Assembly (NCBI GenBank): GCA_965116235.1
Contig: OZ220496.1
Span: 1,922,001 to 1,986,000, forward strand
Direction: 5' to 3'
DNA length: 64,000 nt
From: MPNP01 sp965116235
GTDB lineage: Bacteria; Pseudomonadota; Alphaproteobacteria; Rhodobacterales; Rhodobacteraceae
In this document: positions 9,237 through 18,427 of the stretch, in pieces
Layout of the letters: each line of letters begins with the position of its first letter
Position numbering within the stretch: the stretch's first letter is position 1
Program-made: the position numbers and the translations under genes
The notes under the pieces: model-generated
Databases searched by the model: none
Told to the model about the DNA's origin: nothing
What the model saw: only the letters and a program-made list of their open reading frames with translations

Positions 9237-9521
9237 TTACTGGTTGGTCAGCAGGTTTCCAAGGGTCAGAGCCACAGACATGTCTCCTGCAACCTTGATC
9301 TGACCTTCAAAAAAAGCACTTGTCGGGCTGAGCTCGCCATGAATGACGGCTTCGAATGTTGCAGCCGTTCCTTCAATCGTGCATTCTCTTTCATCGTTGC
9401 TAGCGACGATATCATTGCCATCAAACACGTATGCTCCCTCCCCATCGATAATGACCTTGACCTTCACGCCAATCTCTGGGTTGGAGCGTAAAATTTCCAA
9501 TATAGCCAATCGTTTGGACAT
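9237..9521 (-). CDS. Small SCP2-like (sterol carrier) domain protein
   Basis: A protein of about 94 residues resembling the SCP2 sterol-binding fold, seen in the C-terminal pattern of TSAFFEGQIKVAGDMSVALTLGNLL. Stand-alone SCP2 proteins bind acyl-CoA or other lipids; the ligand is unknown here. Start is ATG at 9521 or the adjacent GTG. It is convergent with the GH4 gene and does not belong to that unit. Confidence 0.7.
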   Translation of the reverse strand: MSKRLAILEILRSNPEIGVKVKVIIDGEGAYVFDGNDIVASNDERECTIEGTAATFEAVIHGELSPTSAFFEGQIKVAGDMSVALTLGNLLTNQ

Positions 9522-9731
9522 CACACCGTTGAACTATACCCAACTCAAATCCCGGTTTTGAGAGCATGTCGGATCAAGATAAGTTGTCATGGCAGAATTG
9601 AAAGACATTCGTTGCGGCATAGCCAATGCTGTTGGCATAGTATGGCAGGGTCTATCCGGTTGGATTTCACTTGCTTGCAACCTTGTGAGACGATTGCGTC
9701 AAGGCATATTCCTTCATATCCGCATAAAAGA

Positions 9732-9753
9732 AGGGGAGCCCGAAGACTCCCCT
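9732..9753 (-). terminator. Rho-independent terminator of the porin gene
   Basis: Stem AGGGGAG (9732-9738) with CTCCCCT (9747-9753) and an 8-nt loop. On the minus strand it is followed by TTCTTTTATG. It lies 24 bp past the porin stop at 9777. Confidence 0.75.
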
Positions 9754-9776
9754 GTCTAAACTGAACGCAGTCCTGA

Positions 9777-11365
9777 TCAGAACGTCATCTTGATCCCAGC
9801 TTCAATCGTGGTGGTCTTCCTAGTCTTCTTGGTCGCCGCAGGTACTCCGGTAGCTACGGTATAGTGGGCCATATCCTCGCTTAGCCTGTCGAGACCAGCA
9901 AAGAACGTGGCACCGCCACCAAGACTATATTCGAAGTCCAACTCAGCCTTATTGGAATCCCTTACAATCCCGTCAGCATTCTTGTTCTTGTCATCCTTCT
10001 TTGAGTAAGCCAGAGCCACACTGGTACCACTGCCAATCTTTTGATGGAACTTGACACCCATCGCAGTCCACTCGTTCACTGACAACATGCCAGCGTAAAC
10101 TGTCGGTGCGGCTTGGGTTCCTCCGGCAATTGCTCCAGTATAGTCTTCGCCGGATTGCTTGACATAGGTTCCACTGATTGTACTGCCGCCAAATTCGCCT
10201 TTAAGACCAACGGCTGTGACATCGTTGCTGTCCATGCCTAGACCCACGGTGATTCCACCAGCCTTGTAGTTTGCACCAAATGACCAAGCATCATCGCCAG
10301 GCTGGCTTGTGGTCAGGCGATACTCGAACGAACCCACCTTGCCGCTCAAGCCAATATCCGTGCGAGAAGTGGCTTCTGTAGCCGATTTGACAGCGTCAGA
10401 AGTATTCTGATGTAAGAGAACGAGATTATCCGAATAATTCACCGTGCCGGTGGTGGGATCAACAGTTTTTACACCTACGCCTTCCACGACAACCGTTATT
10501 TCAGTGCCGCCAGTCACAGTTGCAGCAACTCGCTCAGCCTCTATCGTGCCCTTGGGAGCAGAAATCGGTTGCCAATTGGCGATTTTCGACGCTTCTGTGG
10601 CAGTCATAACATTCGTAAAATAGCCATCAATTTGACCACTGAAGTATCTCACAATGTGTTGAATGTTCGATTTTATTGCTGCGTCCTTTTCGTCCTTTGT
10701 ATCCCCGAGTTCCGTCTCAGGGCTTACTAGCGTTTCTGCACTCGCCATTGCGGGCAGCTTCAGTTGCAAAGCAGTGCCGATCATTACCGGCTTGATCACC
10801 AAGGTCTTGGCCGATATGGCATCCGCATCCGCCAGACCAATGTTGCCGACCAAGTCAATACCCGGATCATTGCTGCCAAAGTTCAGCTTCCATGTGCCAT
10901 CTGCCGCACCAATGTAGGCACTGGCCGCATTGACACCATTGGCAGTCGCCGCTCCAGTACCTTCCTCGTCAATCGAGATGGCGGCTCCAAACAGCAGACC
11001 TCCACTGGTCACGCCCGATGAGCCGAACTTCACTTCATACTCGACAACGCTCTTGACATTGTCCGATTCCGGATCCGTGCTGCTGTCGTCGTCCGCGCGC
11101 TTGATCTTCATCACGGCCTCACAGCCGCCCGGGCAGAACACGACCGACGGGGCCGCCGGCGCTTCCTCAGCCGGCATCTCGGGCACATCCTCCATCATCG
11201 CGACATCCATCGTCGCATCGGCCATGGACGGATCCATGGCAGCTTCATCGACAGCGGTCGCGCTGTCATCCATAGAGGCGGCTACCCCCCCCCATCATGG
11301 TTGTCGGCATGGGCATACGCTCCCGCGAGCGCCAGCACCATGGACATGACAATCAACTTTTGCAT
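9777..11365 (-). pseudogene. Alphaproteobacterial-type porin, frame broken at a G9 tract
   Basis: The body (9777-11273) has alternating beta strands, long loops and a C-terminus ending in IEAGIKMTF, with the aromatic last residue of outer-membrane porins. The signal peptide lies in another frame: from the ATG at 11365, preceded by AGGAGT, it reads MQKLIVMSMVLALAGAYAHA and continues to DNHDGGG before a TAG. The break is exactly at nine G (11285-11293). One more G gives HDGGGVAASMDDS and joins signal and body in one frame. After the signal there is a Met/Ala/Asp-rich segment, probably a periplasmic linker, and two cysteines (FCPGGC). The gene is either switched off by slippage or miscounted in the assembly; a fixed loss is less likely because the rest is intact. 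Confidence 0.75.
11285..11293 (-). repeat. G9 homopolymer at the porin frame break
   Basis: Nine C on the plus strand, nine G on the coding strand, directly followed by TAG in the signal-peptide frame. Ten or seven G would keep the porin in frame. The coding-strand context GATGGGGGGGGGTAG is the same as in the methyltransferase at 24801-24809. Confidence 0.9.
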
Positions 11366-11475
11366 GACTTGTACTCCTGTTTGCATGTTCAAGTTTTCAG
11401 TTGAGGGGAAGAACTACGGCCTCCTTTCGGTAGTTTCAATCATTTTTGTCATGGTCGCTTCATTTTCTGGAAAAG

Positions 11476-11493
11476 TGTCGCATTTTTGCGACA
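11476..11493. promoter_or_regulatory. Palindrome upstream of the porin
   Basis: TGTCGCA-TTTT-TGCGACA is a perfect inverted repeat about 110 bp upstream of the porin start. It is a candidate operator or hairpin in the porin leader. No regulator is identified. Confidence 0.4.
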
Positions 11494-11901
11494 GTTGGAC
11501 ATGACCCAACTTCATGACAAACGAAATCTTGAGCACTTGTTGGCGCATTGAACGAAGACAACATGTTATCATGCAAGAGAAAATGATAGTGTGCGTACTG
11601 CCCAATGAGGTGACCCGCTCACCGATTTTTGGGTTTGAAGCGGCGGTTTGGAACTTGAAATCCTGATGTCTGAATCTTGAGAGTCGAAAACGAGTGAAAT
11701 GCTGAGTTCGAATCCCAAGAGCATTCAAAAGTCACTGATGCCAGCGGCATTCAATGCAAGAGAGCTAAACATGATCACGAACAAATCACGCCGATTTTGA
11801 TCGACAAGAGTTCGATGCTTGTTTTAGGAAAGATGGCAAAGCGTACGAGGAGCCAGAATGCCATCGAAACCAGCGGGGTTCCATTGCCTGGACAGAAGGC
11901 C
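11494..11901. other. Intergenic region between porin and TPR gene
   Basis: No gene is supported here. The region must hold the promoters of the divergent porin and TPR genes. Short open frames in it have no recognisable protein pattern. Confidence 0.5.
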
Positions 11902-12447
11902 ATGATCTGGAAACGTTCCGCCGTGGTCTTTGTGGCTACCATCATGCTTCCGTTTGCGGTTTGGAGCGATGATTCAGCCGTGGACCGGTTGTTTTTGGAC
12001 CTCCAGCAAAGCGACCGAGCCGAAACAAGATTGATCGAAAGAAGGATTCGGTTGATATGGATGGACTCCGGTTCCGAAGAAGTGAACAGGCTGTTGGCAA
12101 AATCGATTGCCGCCATGCGGTCGAACAATTATGAATTGGCGCTGGATTATGCTAACCGGGTCATTGAACGGAAGCCAGAATTTGCTGAAGGATGGAACAC
12201 AAGGGCCACACTTCATTACCTGATGCAGGAATTTGACTTGTCGGTGTTTGACATTGCTCAGACATTGGAATTGAACAGCCGACACTTTGGAGCCTTGAAC
12301 GGGTTGGCAATGATTTACGAGCGCGAGGAAGAATATGCCAAGGCCCTCAGGGTTTATCTTGAAGTTTACGCACTTTCTCCCAATCGGGCGGGCGTCAAGG
12401 AAGCCATTCGGCGTTTGCAGAAGACCTTGCAGGACCAGTTGGCTTAG
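11902..12447 (+). CDS. Tetratricopeptide-repeat protein, exported
   Basis: About 181 residues. The ATG at 11902 starts a signal-like segment (MIWKRSAVVFVATIMLPFAVWS), so the protein is likely periplasmic or membrane-anchored. TPR-type helices follow: YELALDYANRVIERKPEFAEGWNTRA, FDLSVFDIAQTLELNSRHFGALNGLA and YAKALRVYLEVYALSPN, spaced about 34 residues apart. TPRs bind other proteins; the partner is unknown. The open frame extends 35 codons upstream, but that part lacks a signal peptide. The helicase gene follows after 59 bp. Confidence 0.8.
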   Translation: MIWKRSAVVFVATIMLPFAVWSDDSAVDRLFLDLQQSDRAETRLIERRIRLIWMDSGSEEVNRLLAKSIAAMRSNNYELALDYANRVIERKPEFAEGWNTRATLHYLMQEFDLSVFDIAQTLELNSRHFGALNGLAMIYEREEEYAKALRVYLEVYALSPNRAGVKEAIRRLQKTLQDQLA

Positions 12448-12506
12448 CCAATCTTCCGCCGTTGCACTTGATTCAAGACACGCGCATTCGGGTTTGACAT
12501 TTCGTT

Positions 12507-15503
12507 GTGATCGATAATACCCGCAAGAGCAACATAACCGCAGTATTGGGCTCAACCAATTCTGGTAAAACCGTCTATGCCATAGAACGCATGCTCCAGC
12601 ATCGTAATGGCATGATGGGCCTTCCGTTGAGGCTTCTTGCCAGAGAAGTCTATGACAAGGTCGTGGCTCGTTGCGGACCATCGGTGGTGGCTTTGGTAAC
12701 CGGTGAGGAAAGAATCGTCCCCAATCGCACGGCCTATTGGATTTGCACGACTGAATCCATGCCCGTAGGCATAGGAACCGATTTCTTGGCAGTCGACGAA
12801 ATTCAGCTTTGCTCCGACTGGGAAAGGGGGCATGTCTTCACGGATCGATTGCTGAATGCTCGGGGCGTGAAGGAAACCCTGTTTATGGGTTCAGACACGA
12901 TGAAGCCCGCGATTGCATCGCTGGTTCCCAATGTAATGTTTGAGCACAAAAATCGATTTTCTGATTTAACATATACGGGTTACAGGAGAGTTTCACGATT
13001 GGTGCCCCGCTCGGCCTGCATTGGCTTCACGATTGAGGAGGTATATGCCATAGCCGAACAGATCCGGCAACAAAGAGGTGGTGCTGCTGTTGTCATGGGA
13101 GCCTTGAGCCCTCGTACTCGCAATGCTCAGGTTGACCTGTATCAAAATGGGGATGTCGACTTTATCGTTGCGACTGACGCCATTGGCATGGGCTTGAATC
13201 TGGACATCAATCACGTGGCATTCAGCTCTCTGTCAAAGTTTGATGGATACGATTATCGCCACTTGGCACCGAACGAATTGGGTCAGATTGCCGGCCGGGC
13301 CGGGCGTTACAGACGCAACGGTACGTTTGGAGTCACCGCTGACTGCGAGGAGATCAGCCCGGGGACGGTTCTCAGCATCGAAGCCGGACAGTTCAAGCCC
13401 TTGCATGTTTTACAGTGGCGTAACTCCGATCTGGATTTTCGGTCGCCCCAAATCCTGCTGCTCTCCCTGTCGGCTCAAAGCCCCACGCGTCAGCTGAAAC
13501 GTGCTCGCGAATCGGCAGATGTCCGTGCTCTCAAGCAAGTGATGGATGATACGGACCTGATGAGAAGAGTTGGCGGTTTCACGGATGTTGCCCTTCTCTG
13601 GGAAGTCTGTCAACTGCCCGACTACCGGAGCTTGGGAGTCGAAAGTCACGCCCGGATCGTGAAATCCATCTATAATTTCGTTCATGATGGTGAGTTCATA
13701 CCCGAGGATTGGTTCAACAAGGAATTAACGAAGATTTCAAGTCTGGCTGGAGGAATTGATGCCATTTCAGCCAAGCTGGCCGCCATCAGGACATGGAATT
13801 ACGCGGCGCAGAAGTCTAATTGGCTTGAAGATCCTCTGTATTGGAGGAAAAAGACGAGAAGTATCGAAGATCGACTTTCCGATGCCTTGCATCAGAAGTT
13901 GACCACTCGGTTCATTGACACGCGGTTCAGTGTATTAATGAAGAATTTGCAGAAAAAGGAGCAATTTGTGTCGACAGTATCCAACAATGGTGAAATCGTT
14001 ATTGACGGTTTGACAATCGGGACCTTGAAAGGGTTCAGGTTTGATCGGGCCATCGGCAAATCTCCAGAGGAAGAAAAAGCCTTGAAAACGGCTACGGCGG
14101 CGGCTTTGGCTCCCCGGTATACACACCTTGCGAACAAGGTATCGAAAGCTCCGAATGGCGAGTTCTCGCTTTCAGACAATGGAACAATCCTGTGGCTTGG
14201 CAATCTGGTGGGTGAGCTGGAAAAAAGCCAGGATCCCTATTTTCCTCACGTCAAGCTATGCGTCGATGACGAGGTGTCAAGCGATGATCGGGACAAGATA
14301 AGGTCTCGTCTTGATGCTTATTTGAGTCATGTCATAACGGACGAATTGAAGAACCTGATCGAACTGAGGAATGACACGACACTTGAAGGGGATGTCAAAG
14401 GCTTCGCCTTTCGCATGATCGAAGCCTTTGGTGTTTTGAGAAGAGATGCAGTGAGTGCCGAGGTGGGTGAACTGGATCAGGACAAGAGGAAACTGCTCCG
14501 AAACCATGGCATTCGGTTTGGTCAATTCACCATATTTGAAGTCACTTCCGTTAAGCCGCATCCCACTCGATTGCGCCTGATCCTGTGGGCCGTACACTAT
14601 GGCTTCAAGGAGTTTTGTTCTCCTCCCCAGCCCGGCTTGACAACTTACCAGGTCGCCGCCACGGAGCCGGAGGGTTATTTTCCCCTGTGCGGCTTCTATC
14701 AAATTGGCAACCTAGCCGTCCGCGTGGATATTTTAGAGAGGCTTATGAACCTCATTCGGGTTGAGGACAGCCGCAAGGGATTTGAGGCCAATCCGGCCAT
14801 GATATCCCTGACAGGTCTGTCATTTGAAAGATTTGCCGGCCTGATGAAAGATTTGGGTTACAAGGTCACAACGGGCGAAAGAAAGAAAAAATCGTCTCCG
14901 GCCGCGCTGACCGACGATCATGATACAAAAAGCACGGCTCATCAAGAAATTGCGGACTCGGGCGAATTTCCTGAAGCAAAGCCCGCCAAAGTGGATGACG
15001 TTGAGGCTGGTGAGACAGCCAAGCCGGAGGAAATGCCGGCTCCTGAGGCTGAAAGGGCAACGGATCAGGCCGTGTCCTTGGTTCAGGAAAGCGATATGAA
15101 AGAGGTCGATGCCGATGTGTCCTCAAAGCCTGTTGGTACGACGGCACAAGAGCAGGGTTCCGATGACGACAGTATGGAAACGGAGGCCTTAGATCCAGTT
15201 GACGCTGAAACTGGAGAGACGGAGGTGTTCTACACTTTCAAGTGGGTGCCTCCAAGGAAGCCAAGGAGGAGACCTCAGGGACAAACGGCCCCAACTGAAA
15301 GTAAAGAGAATGAAGAACGGTATTCCGATGATCGGTTCCGGAGACAAAAATTTGGCGGTAAATCGCCGCAATCAAAAAGGCGGCTTGATAAAGACAGAAA
15401 GCATGCGACCAAAGCTCGGAAACCCCGTAGAAAAGAAGCCGTGACACAGATAGATCCCGATCATCCGTTTGCTGCTTTGCTAGGGCTAAAGGACAAACTT
15501 TGA
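12507..15503 (+). CDS. SUV3-like superfamily 2 RNA/DNA helicase
   Basis: A 998-residue helicase typical of alphaproteobacteria and related to mitochondrial SUV3. Walker A is GSTNSGKT near residue 15 and motif II is VDEIQ. The C-terminal RecA domain carries VATDAIGMGLNLDINHVAF and QIAGRAGRYRRNGTFG (motif VI). After about residue 780 the protein turns into an acidic, low-complexity stretch and ends in a basic tail (RRRPQGQ.. KRRLDKDRKHATKARKPRRKE), probably for RNA binding. The start is GTG at 12507. The order helicase then ferredoxin is common in alphaproteobacteria; an S4-domain gene often found between them is absent. Confidence 0.9.
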   Translation: MIDNTRKSNITAVLGSTNSGKTVYAIERMLQHRNGMMGLPLRLLAREVYDKVVARCGPSVVALVTGEERIVPNRTAYWICTTESMPVGIGTDFLAVDEIQLCSDWERGHVFTDRLLNARGVKETLFMGSDTMKPAIASLVPNVMFEHKNRFSDLTYTGYRRVSRLVPRSACIGFTIEEVYAIAEQIRQQRGGAAVVMGALSPRTRNAQVDLYQNGDVDFIVATDAIGMGLNLDINHVAFSSLSKFDGYDYRHLAPNELGQIAGRAGRYRRNGTFGVTADCEEISPGTVLSIEAGQFKPLHVLQWRNSDLDFRSPQILLLSLSAQSPTRQLKRARESADVRALKQVMDDTDLMRRVGGFTDVALLWEVCQLPDYRSLGVESHARIVKSIYNFVHDGEFIPEDWFNKELTKISSLAGGIDAISAKLAAIRTWNYAAQKSNWLEDPLYWRKKTRSIEDRLSDALHQKLTTRFIDTRFSVLMKNLQKKEQFVSTVSNNGEIVIDGLTIGTLKGFRFDRAIGKSPEEEKALKTATAAALAPRYTHLANKVSKAPNGEFSLSDNGTILWLGNLVGELEKSQDPYFPHVKLCVDDEVSSDDRDKIRSRLDAYLSHVITDELKNLIELRNDTTLEGDVKGFAFRMIEAFGVLRRDAVSAEVGELDQDKRKLLRNHGIRFGQFTIFEVTSVKPHPTRLRLILWAVHYGFKEFCSPPQPGLTTYQVAATEPEGYFPLCGFYQIGNLAVRVDILERLMNLIRVEDSRKGFEANPAMISLTGLSFERFAGLMKDLGYKVTTGERKKKSSPAALTDDHDTKSTAHQEIADSGEFPEAKPAKVDDVEAGETAKPEEMPAPEAERATDQAVSLVQESDMKEVDADVSSKPVGTTAQEQGSDDDSMETEALDPVDAETGETEVFYTFKWVPPRKPRRRPQGQTAPTESKENEERYSDDRFRRQKFGGKSPQSKRRLDKDRKHATKARKPRRKEAVTQIDPDHPFAALLGLKDKL

Positions 15504-15526
15504 ACCGCAGTCCATGATCAGACGGG

Positions 15527-15602
15527 TCGGGAAAATTCTTCGGTGGCGGTTGATTGGCTAGCCCTCCGAACTACCTCACTGCTCAGTAGTTGATTTTCCC
15601 GA
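15527..15602. promoter_or_regulatory. Long-arm inverted repeat upstream of fdxA
   Basis: TCGGGAAAAT (15527-15536) is exactly complementary to ATTTTCCCGA (15593-15602), with 56 bp between. The interval includes ACTACCTCACTGCTCAGTAGT, itself partly palindromic. It may act as a helicase terminator, a leader structure or an operator for the ferredoxin gene; nothing decides between these. Confidence 0.4.
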
Positions 15603-15638
15603 GATAGATTTCTGAAATTGCCTGACTGAGGTACGATA

Positions 15639-15977
15639 GTGACCTATGTAGTCATTGATAGCTGCATTGCCTGCAAGTATACCGATTGCGTTGAGGTATG
15701 CCCGGTTGACTGCTTTTACGAGGGTGAAAATATGCTCGTCATTCATCCGGACGAGTGTATCGACTGCGGAGTCTGTGAGCCCGAGTGCCCGGTGGATGCC
15801 ATTCGCCCCGATACTGAACCCGGGATGGAGGACTGGGTTGAGTTCAACCGCAAATATTCAGAGATGTGGCCGGTCATCATTGAAAGGAAGGACCCGCCTC
15901 CCGATGCTGAATCGCATGAGTTTGAGGAGGGCAAGATGGAGAAGTACTTCTCCGAAAAACCCGGTTCTGAAACTTAG
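15639..15977 (+). CDS. fdxA: 7Fe ferredoxin (FdxA type)
   Basis: A 112-residue ferredoxin. The first cluster site reads CIACKYTDCVEVCPVDCFYEG, the [3Fe-4S]/[4Fe-4S] arrangement of FdxA. The second is CIDCGVCEPECPVDAI. The tail (EFNRKYSEMWPVI..) is the long C-terminal extension usual for alphaproteobacterial FdxA. It carries electrons in the cytoplasm. No neighbouring reductase identifies its partner. Confidence 0.93.
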   Translation: MTYVVIDSCIACKYTDCVEVCPVDCFYEGENMLVIHPDECIDCGVCEPECPVDAIRPDTEPGMEDWVEFNRKYSEMWPVIIERKDPPPDAESHEFEEGKMEKYFSEKPGSET

Positions 15978-16552
15978 AGTGATTGCCCCACCGGCCAATT
16001 AAATGATTCGCCCAATTGAACTTTCGAGGTTGATTTTCTGTAACTTATTCAATACCGAACGCTCTTTCCATTTTTGAAGCGCGTGTTGCTGGACAGGTTT
16101 CGGGTGATGCCTACACCCAGAAGTTCAAAGGCTCGCTCAGACATGAAAGCCCGGTGCTGTTGTCATGCTGGCTGGCGCCTCGCCTCCTGCCGCCAGCTGA
16201 AGCCGCATCCAGGGCAGCGCGGCCTAATGCTTCATCTGATCGGCCTAACGGAGCATCGCAAGGCTATCCGGATGTTGCTGGCGGCCAAGGCCAATTCCCG
16301 TGCTCGCAGCCAGTTCGAAAGGATGGCCCGGCGATCTTGCTCCCTTGAATGGCAAAAAGCCGTATACTCGCCAAGGTGACGGTATCGCCCGACCCCAAAG
16401 AACCCAACTTTAAGAAGAGGTCAGAGGCGACCGCATACCGCTCATCAAATGACCGTCACTCGCTTAATATGAGTATATCCCAAGCTTACCTTTAGTCACG
16501 GGCGCTTCCCAGAGATAGCGGTTTTGCTAGTGCCGCCAGAGAGTGCAGTCCA
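15978..16552. other. Non-coding stretch after fdxA
   Basis: About 575 bp. Overlapping short frames exist at 16074-16379 in several phases, but none resembles a known protein and none has a convincing ribosome binding site. In many relatives a carD gene follows fdxA; it is not recognisable here. Confidence 0.5.
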
Positions 16553-17233
16553 ATGATCTGTGCCGATACCGGAGACGATGGAATGAACGACGAGACGACC
16601 GAATTGGGGTTCGACGTCCAAGGCATCAAGGACTTTATCGTGGCTCGGGATCGTCAGCATAACCGGTTCTTTGTCGGGCGCACCGATACTATCCGATGCA
16701 TAGCGGAATGTCTATCACTTGTCAGCGTGCGTAGCAAGGACAAGAGGGCCACTGGGCATCCCGCCAAGGGTCTGATGCAGCTTGTTCAGGGAGCACCGGG
16801 CGTTGGCAAAACGTCGTTGCTGGACGAACTGACGGCTCGATATATGGCCTGGCTCGCGAGCGGAGACGCCGCGCACAAGGTCATTCCGATTGTCATCAGC
16901 AACACGAAGCGACTGTCGGTCACGCAGGTCAGCCAGCAGTTGCAAGAGGGCATGACCCGCGTTCTGGATCGTGTCGGTAACGAGGAAGTGCGCGTCTTGG
17001 TCCGTGATGTGCTCAGTATCGTGCAGGACATCAACCTCTTTGGCCTTCGTCTCGGGAAGCCAAATACAGTCGAACCCGCGTCTCCCCGGCTGCCAGAGGA
17101 TTGCACCATCCTGCTTATGATCGATGAGATACAAACCGTTCCGGGAGGACCGGATGACGAGCCGGCCCATATTCTGCAACATCTGGAAGCAGGCAGCAAC
17201 GGGCGGGCAATTCTTCCCGTGCTCGCAGGCCTA
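16553..17233 (+). pseudogene. ATPase-ankyrin gene, 5' part (interrupted by IS630)
   Basis: The first 227 codons of a P-loop ATPase of the AAA/STAND type. Walker A is VQGAPGVGKTSLLDEL and Walker B is CTILLMIDEIQTV. The N-terminal FFVGRTDTI resembles the entry strand of AAA_16-like ATPases. The coding sequence is cut after VLAGL by the IS630 element at 17232-18427. Joining CTA (17231-17233) to GCC at 18428 continues the same frame, giving a 585-residue protein. The start may be 16553 or the ATG at 16583 (MNDETTEL). Until the element is lost only a truncated ATPase with an IS-encoded tail can be made. Confidence 0.8.
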
Positions 17234-18319
17234 GTGGTCCGTTTCAATCATATGATACCCATTTTTCCAGGACTGCACCAAGTCGTCCGGCGACTTGCTC
17301 CATCGAAAGGGACGAGCCTGATGTTCGTTGTGGTGTGCAATGAACCCTTCCACCGCCGCCACGCACTCCGCCAGCGAGTTGAAGATGGCATGCTTGAGCC
17401 GCTGGCGGGCCAGCTTTGAGAAGAAGCCCTCCACCGCATTGGCCCATGATGCCGAGGTCGGCGTGAAGTGAAAGTGCCAGCGCGGATGATCCGCCAGCCA
17501 TTCCATAACCGTGGCCGACTTGTGCGAGGAGACGTTGTCCAGAATGACATGGACATCCCTGTCGGCGTCCAGGCCTTCGGCCACATGGTCGAGAAAGGCG
17601 ACGAAGTCCTCGGAGCGGTGGCGTTCGGTCATGCGGCCCGTGACGCAACCCGTGGCGACATCCAGGGCCGCCAGCAGGCACGTGGTGCCATGGCGGACAT
17701 AGTCATGGGTGCGGGTCGTGGCGTGTCCCGGGGTCATGGGCAAGGGCTTCTGGGTGCGTCCCAGGGCCGGGATCTGCGGCTTCTCGTCGATGGACAGCAC
17801 GACGGCATGATCCGGCGGGTTCACATACAGACCGACAACATCACGGATCTTCTTGGCAAAGGCGGGATCCCGCGAGACCTTGAAGGTCGACACCCGATGG
17901 GGGTACAGCCGGTGCCGGCGCAAAATGGTGCGCACGCTCGACATGGCCACGCCCGTCTCACGGGCCAGGGCCTTGAGCGTCCAGTGGCTGGCATGCTCCG
18001 GCGGCGGCGCCATCGCCGTCTGAACCACCTCGGCCACCTTCGCCTTGGCGATGGGAGCCCGACCGGGCGGGCGGGTCTTGTCCCGCCACAGACCGGCCAT
18101 GCCGACTTCCAGAAAGCGGTCCCACCAGCGCCATACGGTGAACTTGGACACGCCCGTGCGACGCACGGTCTCGAACAGGCCATGGCCCGCGCCCAGTGTC
18201 AGGATGATGCGGGCCCGCCAGACATGCTTCTGAGGCGACTGCGGATGGTCACGGACCTCTTCCAGGTGTTGGCGGTCGGCGGCGGACAGAATAACGGGAG
18301 GACGGGTGGACTTGGCCAT
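17231..18319 (-). CDS. IS630-family transposase
   Basis: A 362-residue DDE transposase. The N-terminal helix-turn-helix region contains RRTGVSKFTVWRWWDRF and the catalytic motifs are VVLSIDEKPQIPAL (first D), VHVILDNVSSHKS (second D) and TSASWANAVEGFFSKLAR (E). The start is the ATG at 18319; a longer frame to 18394 lacks support. It is intact, so the element may be active. Its stop codon TAG is made of the duplicated TA plus one host base. Confidence 0.92.
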   Translation of the reverse strand: MAKSTRPPVILSAADRQHLEEVRDHPQSPQKHVWRARIILTLGAGHGLFETVRRTGVSKFTVWRWWDRFLEVGMAGLWRDKTRPPGRAPIAKAKVAEVVQTAMAPPPEHASHWTLKALARETGVAMSSVRTILRRHRLYPHRVSTFKVSRDPAFAKKIRDVVGLYVNPPDHAVVLSIDEKPQIPALGRTQKPLPMTPGHATTRTHDYVRHGTTCLLAALDVATGCVTGRMTERHRSEDFVAFLDHVAEGLDADRDVHVILDNVSSHKSATVMEWLADHPRWHFHFTPTSASWANAVEGFFSKLARQRLKHAIFNSLAECVAAVEGFIAHHNEHQARPFRWSKSPDDLVQSWKNGYHMIETDH

Positions 18320-18427
18320 GAGCAGCTCCGTGTCAGTGGAATGAAGGGTCCAGCCATAAGTGTCGGCTGAAAACAGGGACGGACATCCGACCAATAATAG
18401 GAGCTTTTTGTTTCAATTCAACCACTA
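17232..18427. mobile_element. IS630-family insertion sequence
   Basis: The element lies between two TA dinucleotides (17232-17233 and 18426-18427), the normal target duplication of IS630. Both ends start AGTGGT reading inward, followed by an imperfect inverted repeat of about 20 bp. It contains one transposase gene. Removing 17234-18427 restores the ATPase-ankyrin frame exactly, which proves the boundaries. Confidence 0.92.

Noticed and set aside
16074..16379. Possible small gene after fdxA
   Set aside because: Three phases are open together, the peptide is Arg/Cys-rich without a domain, and no ribosome binding site is present; CarD was not recognised.
17468..18370. 300-codon plus-strand frame
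   Set aside because: Antisense to the IS630 transposase.
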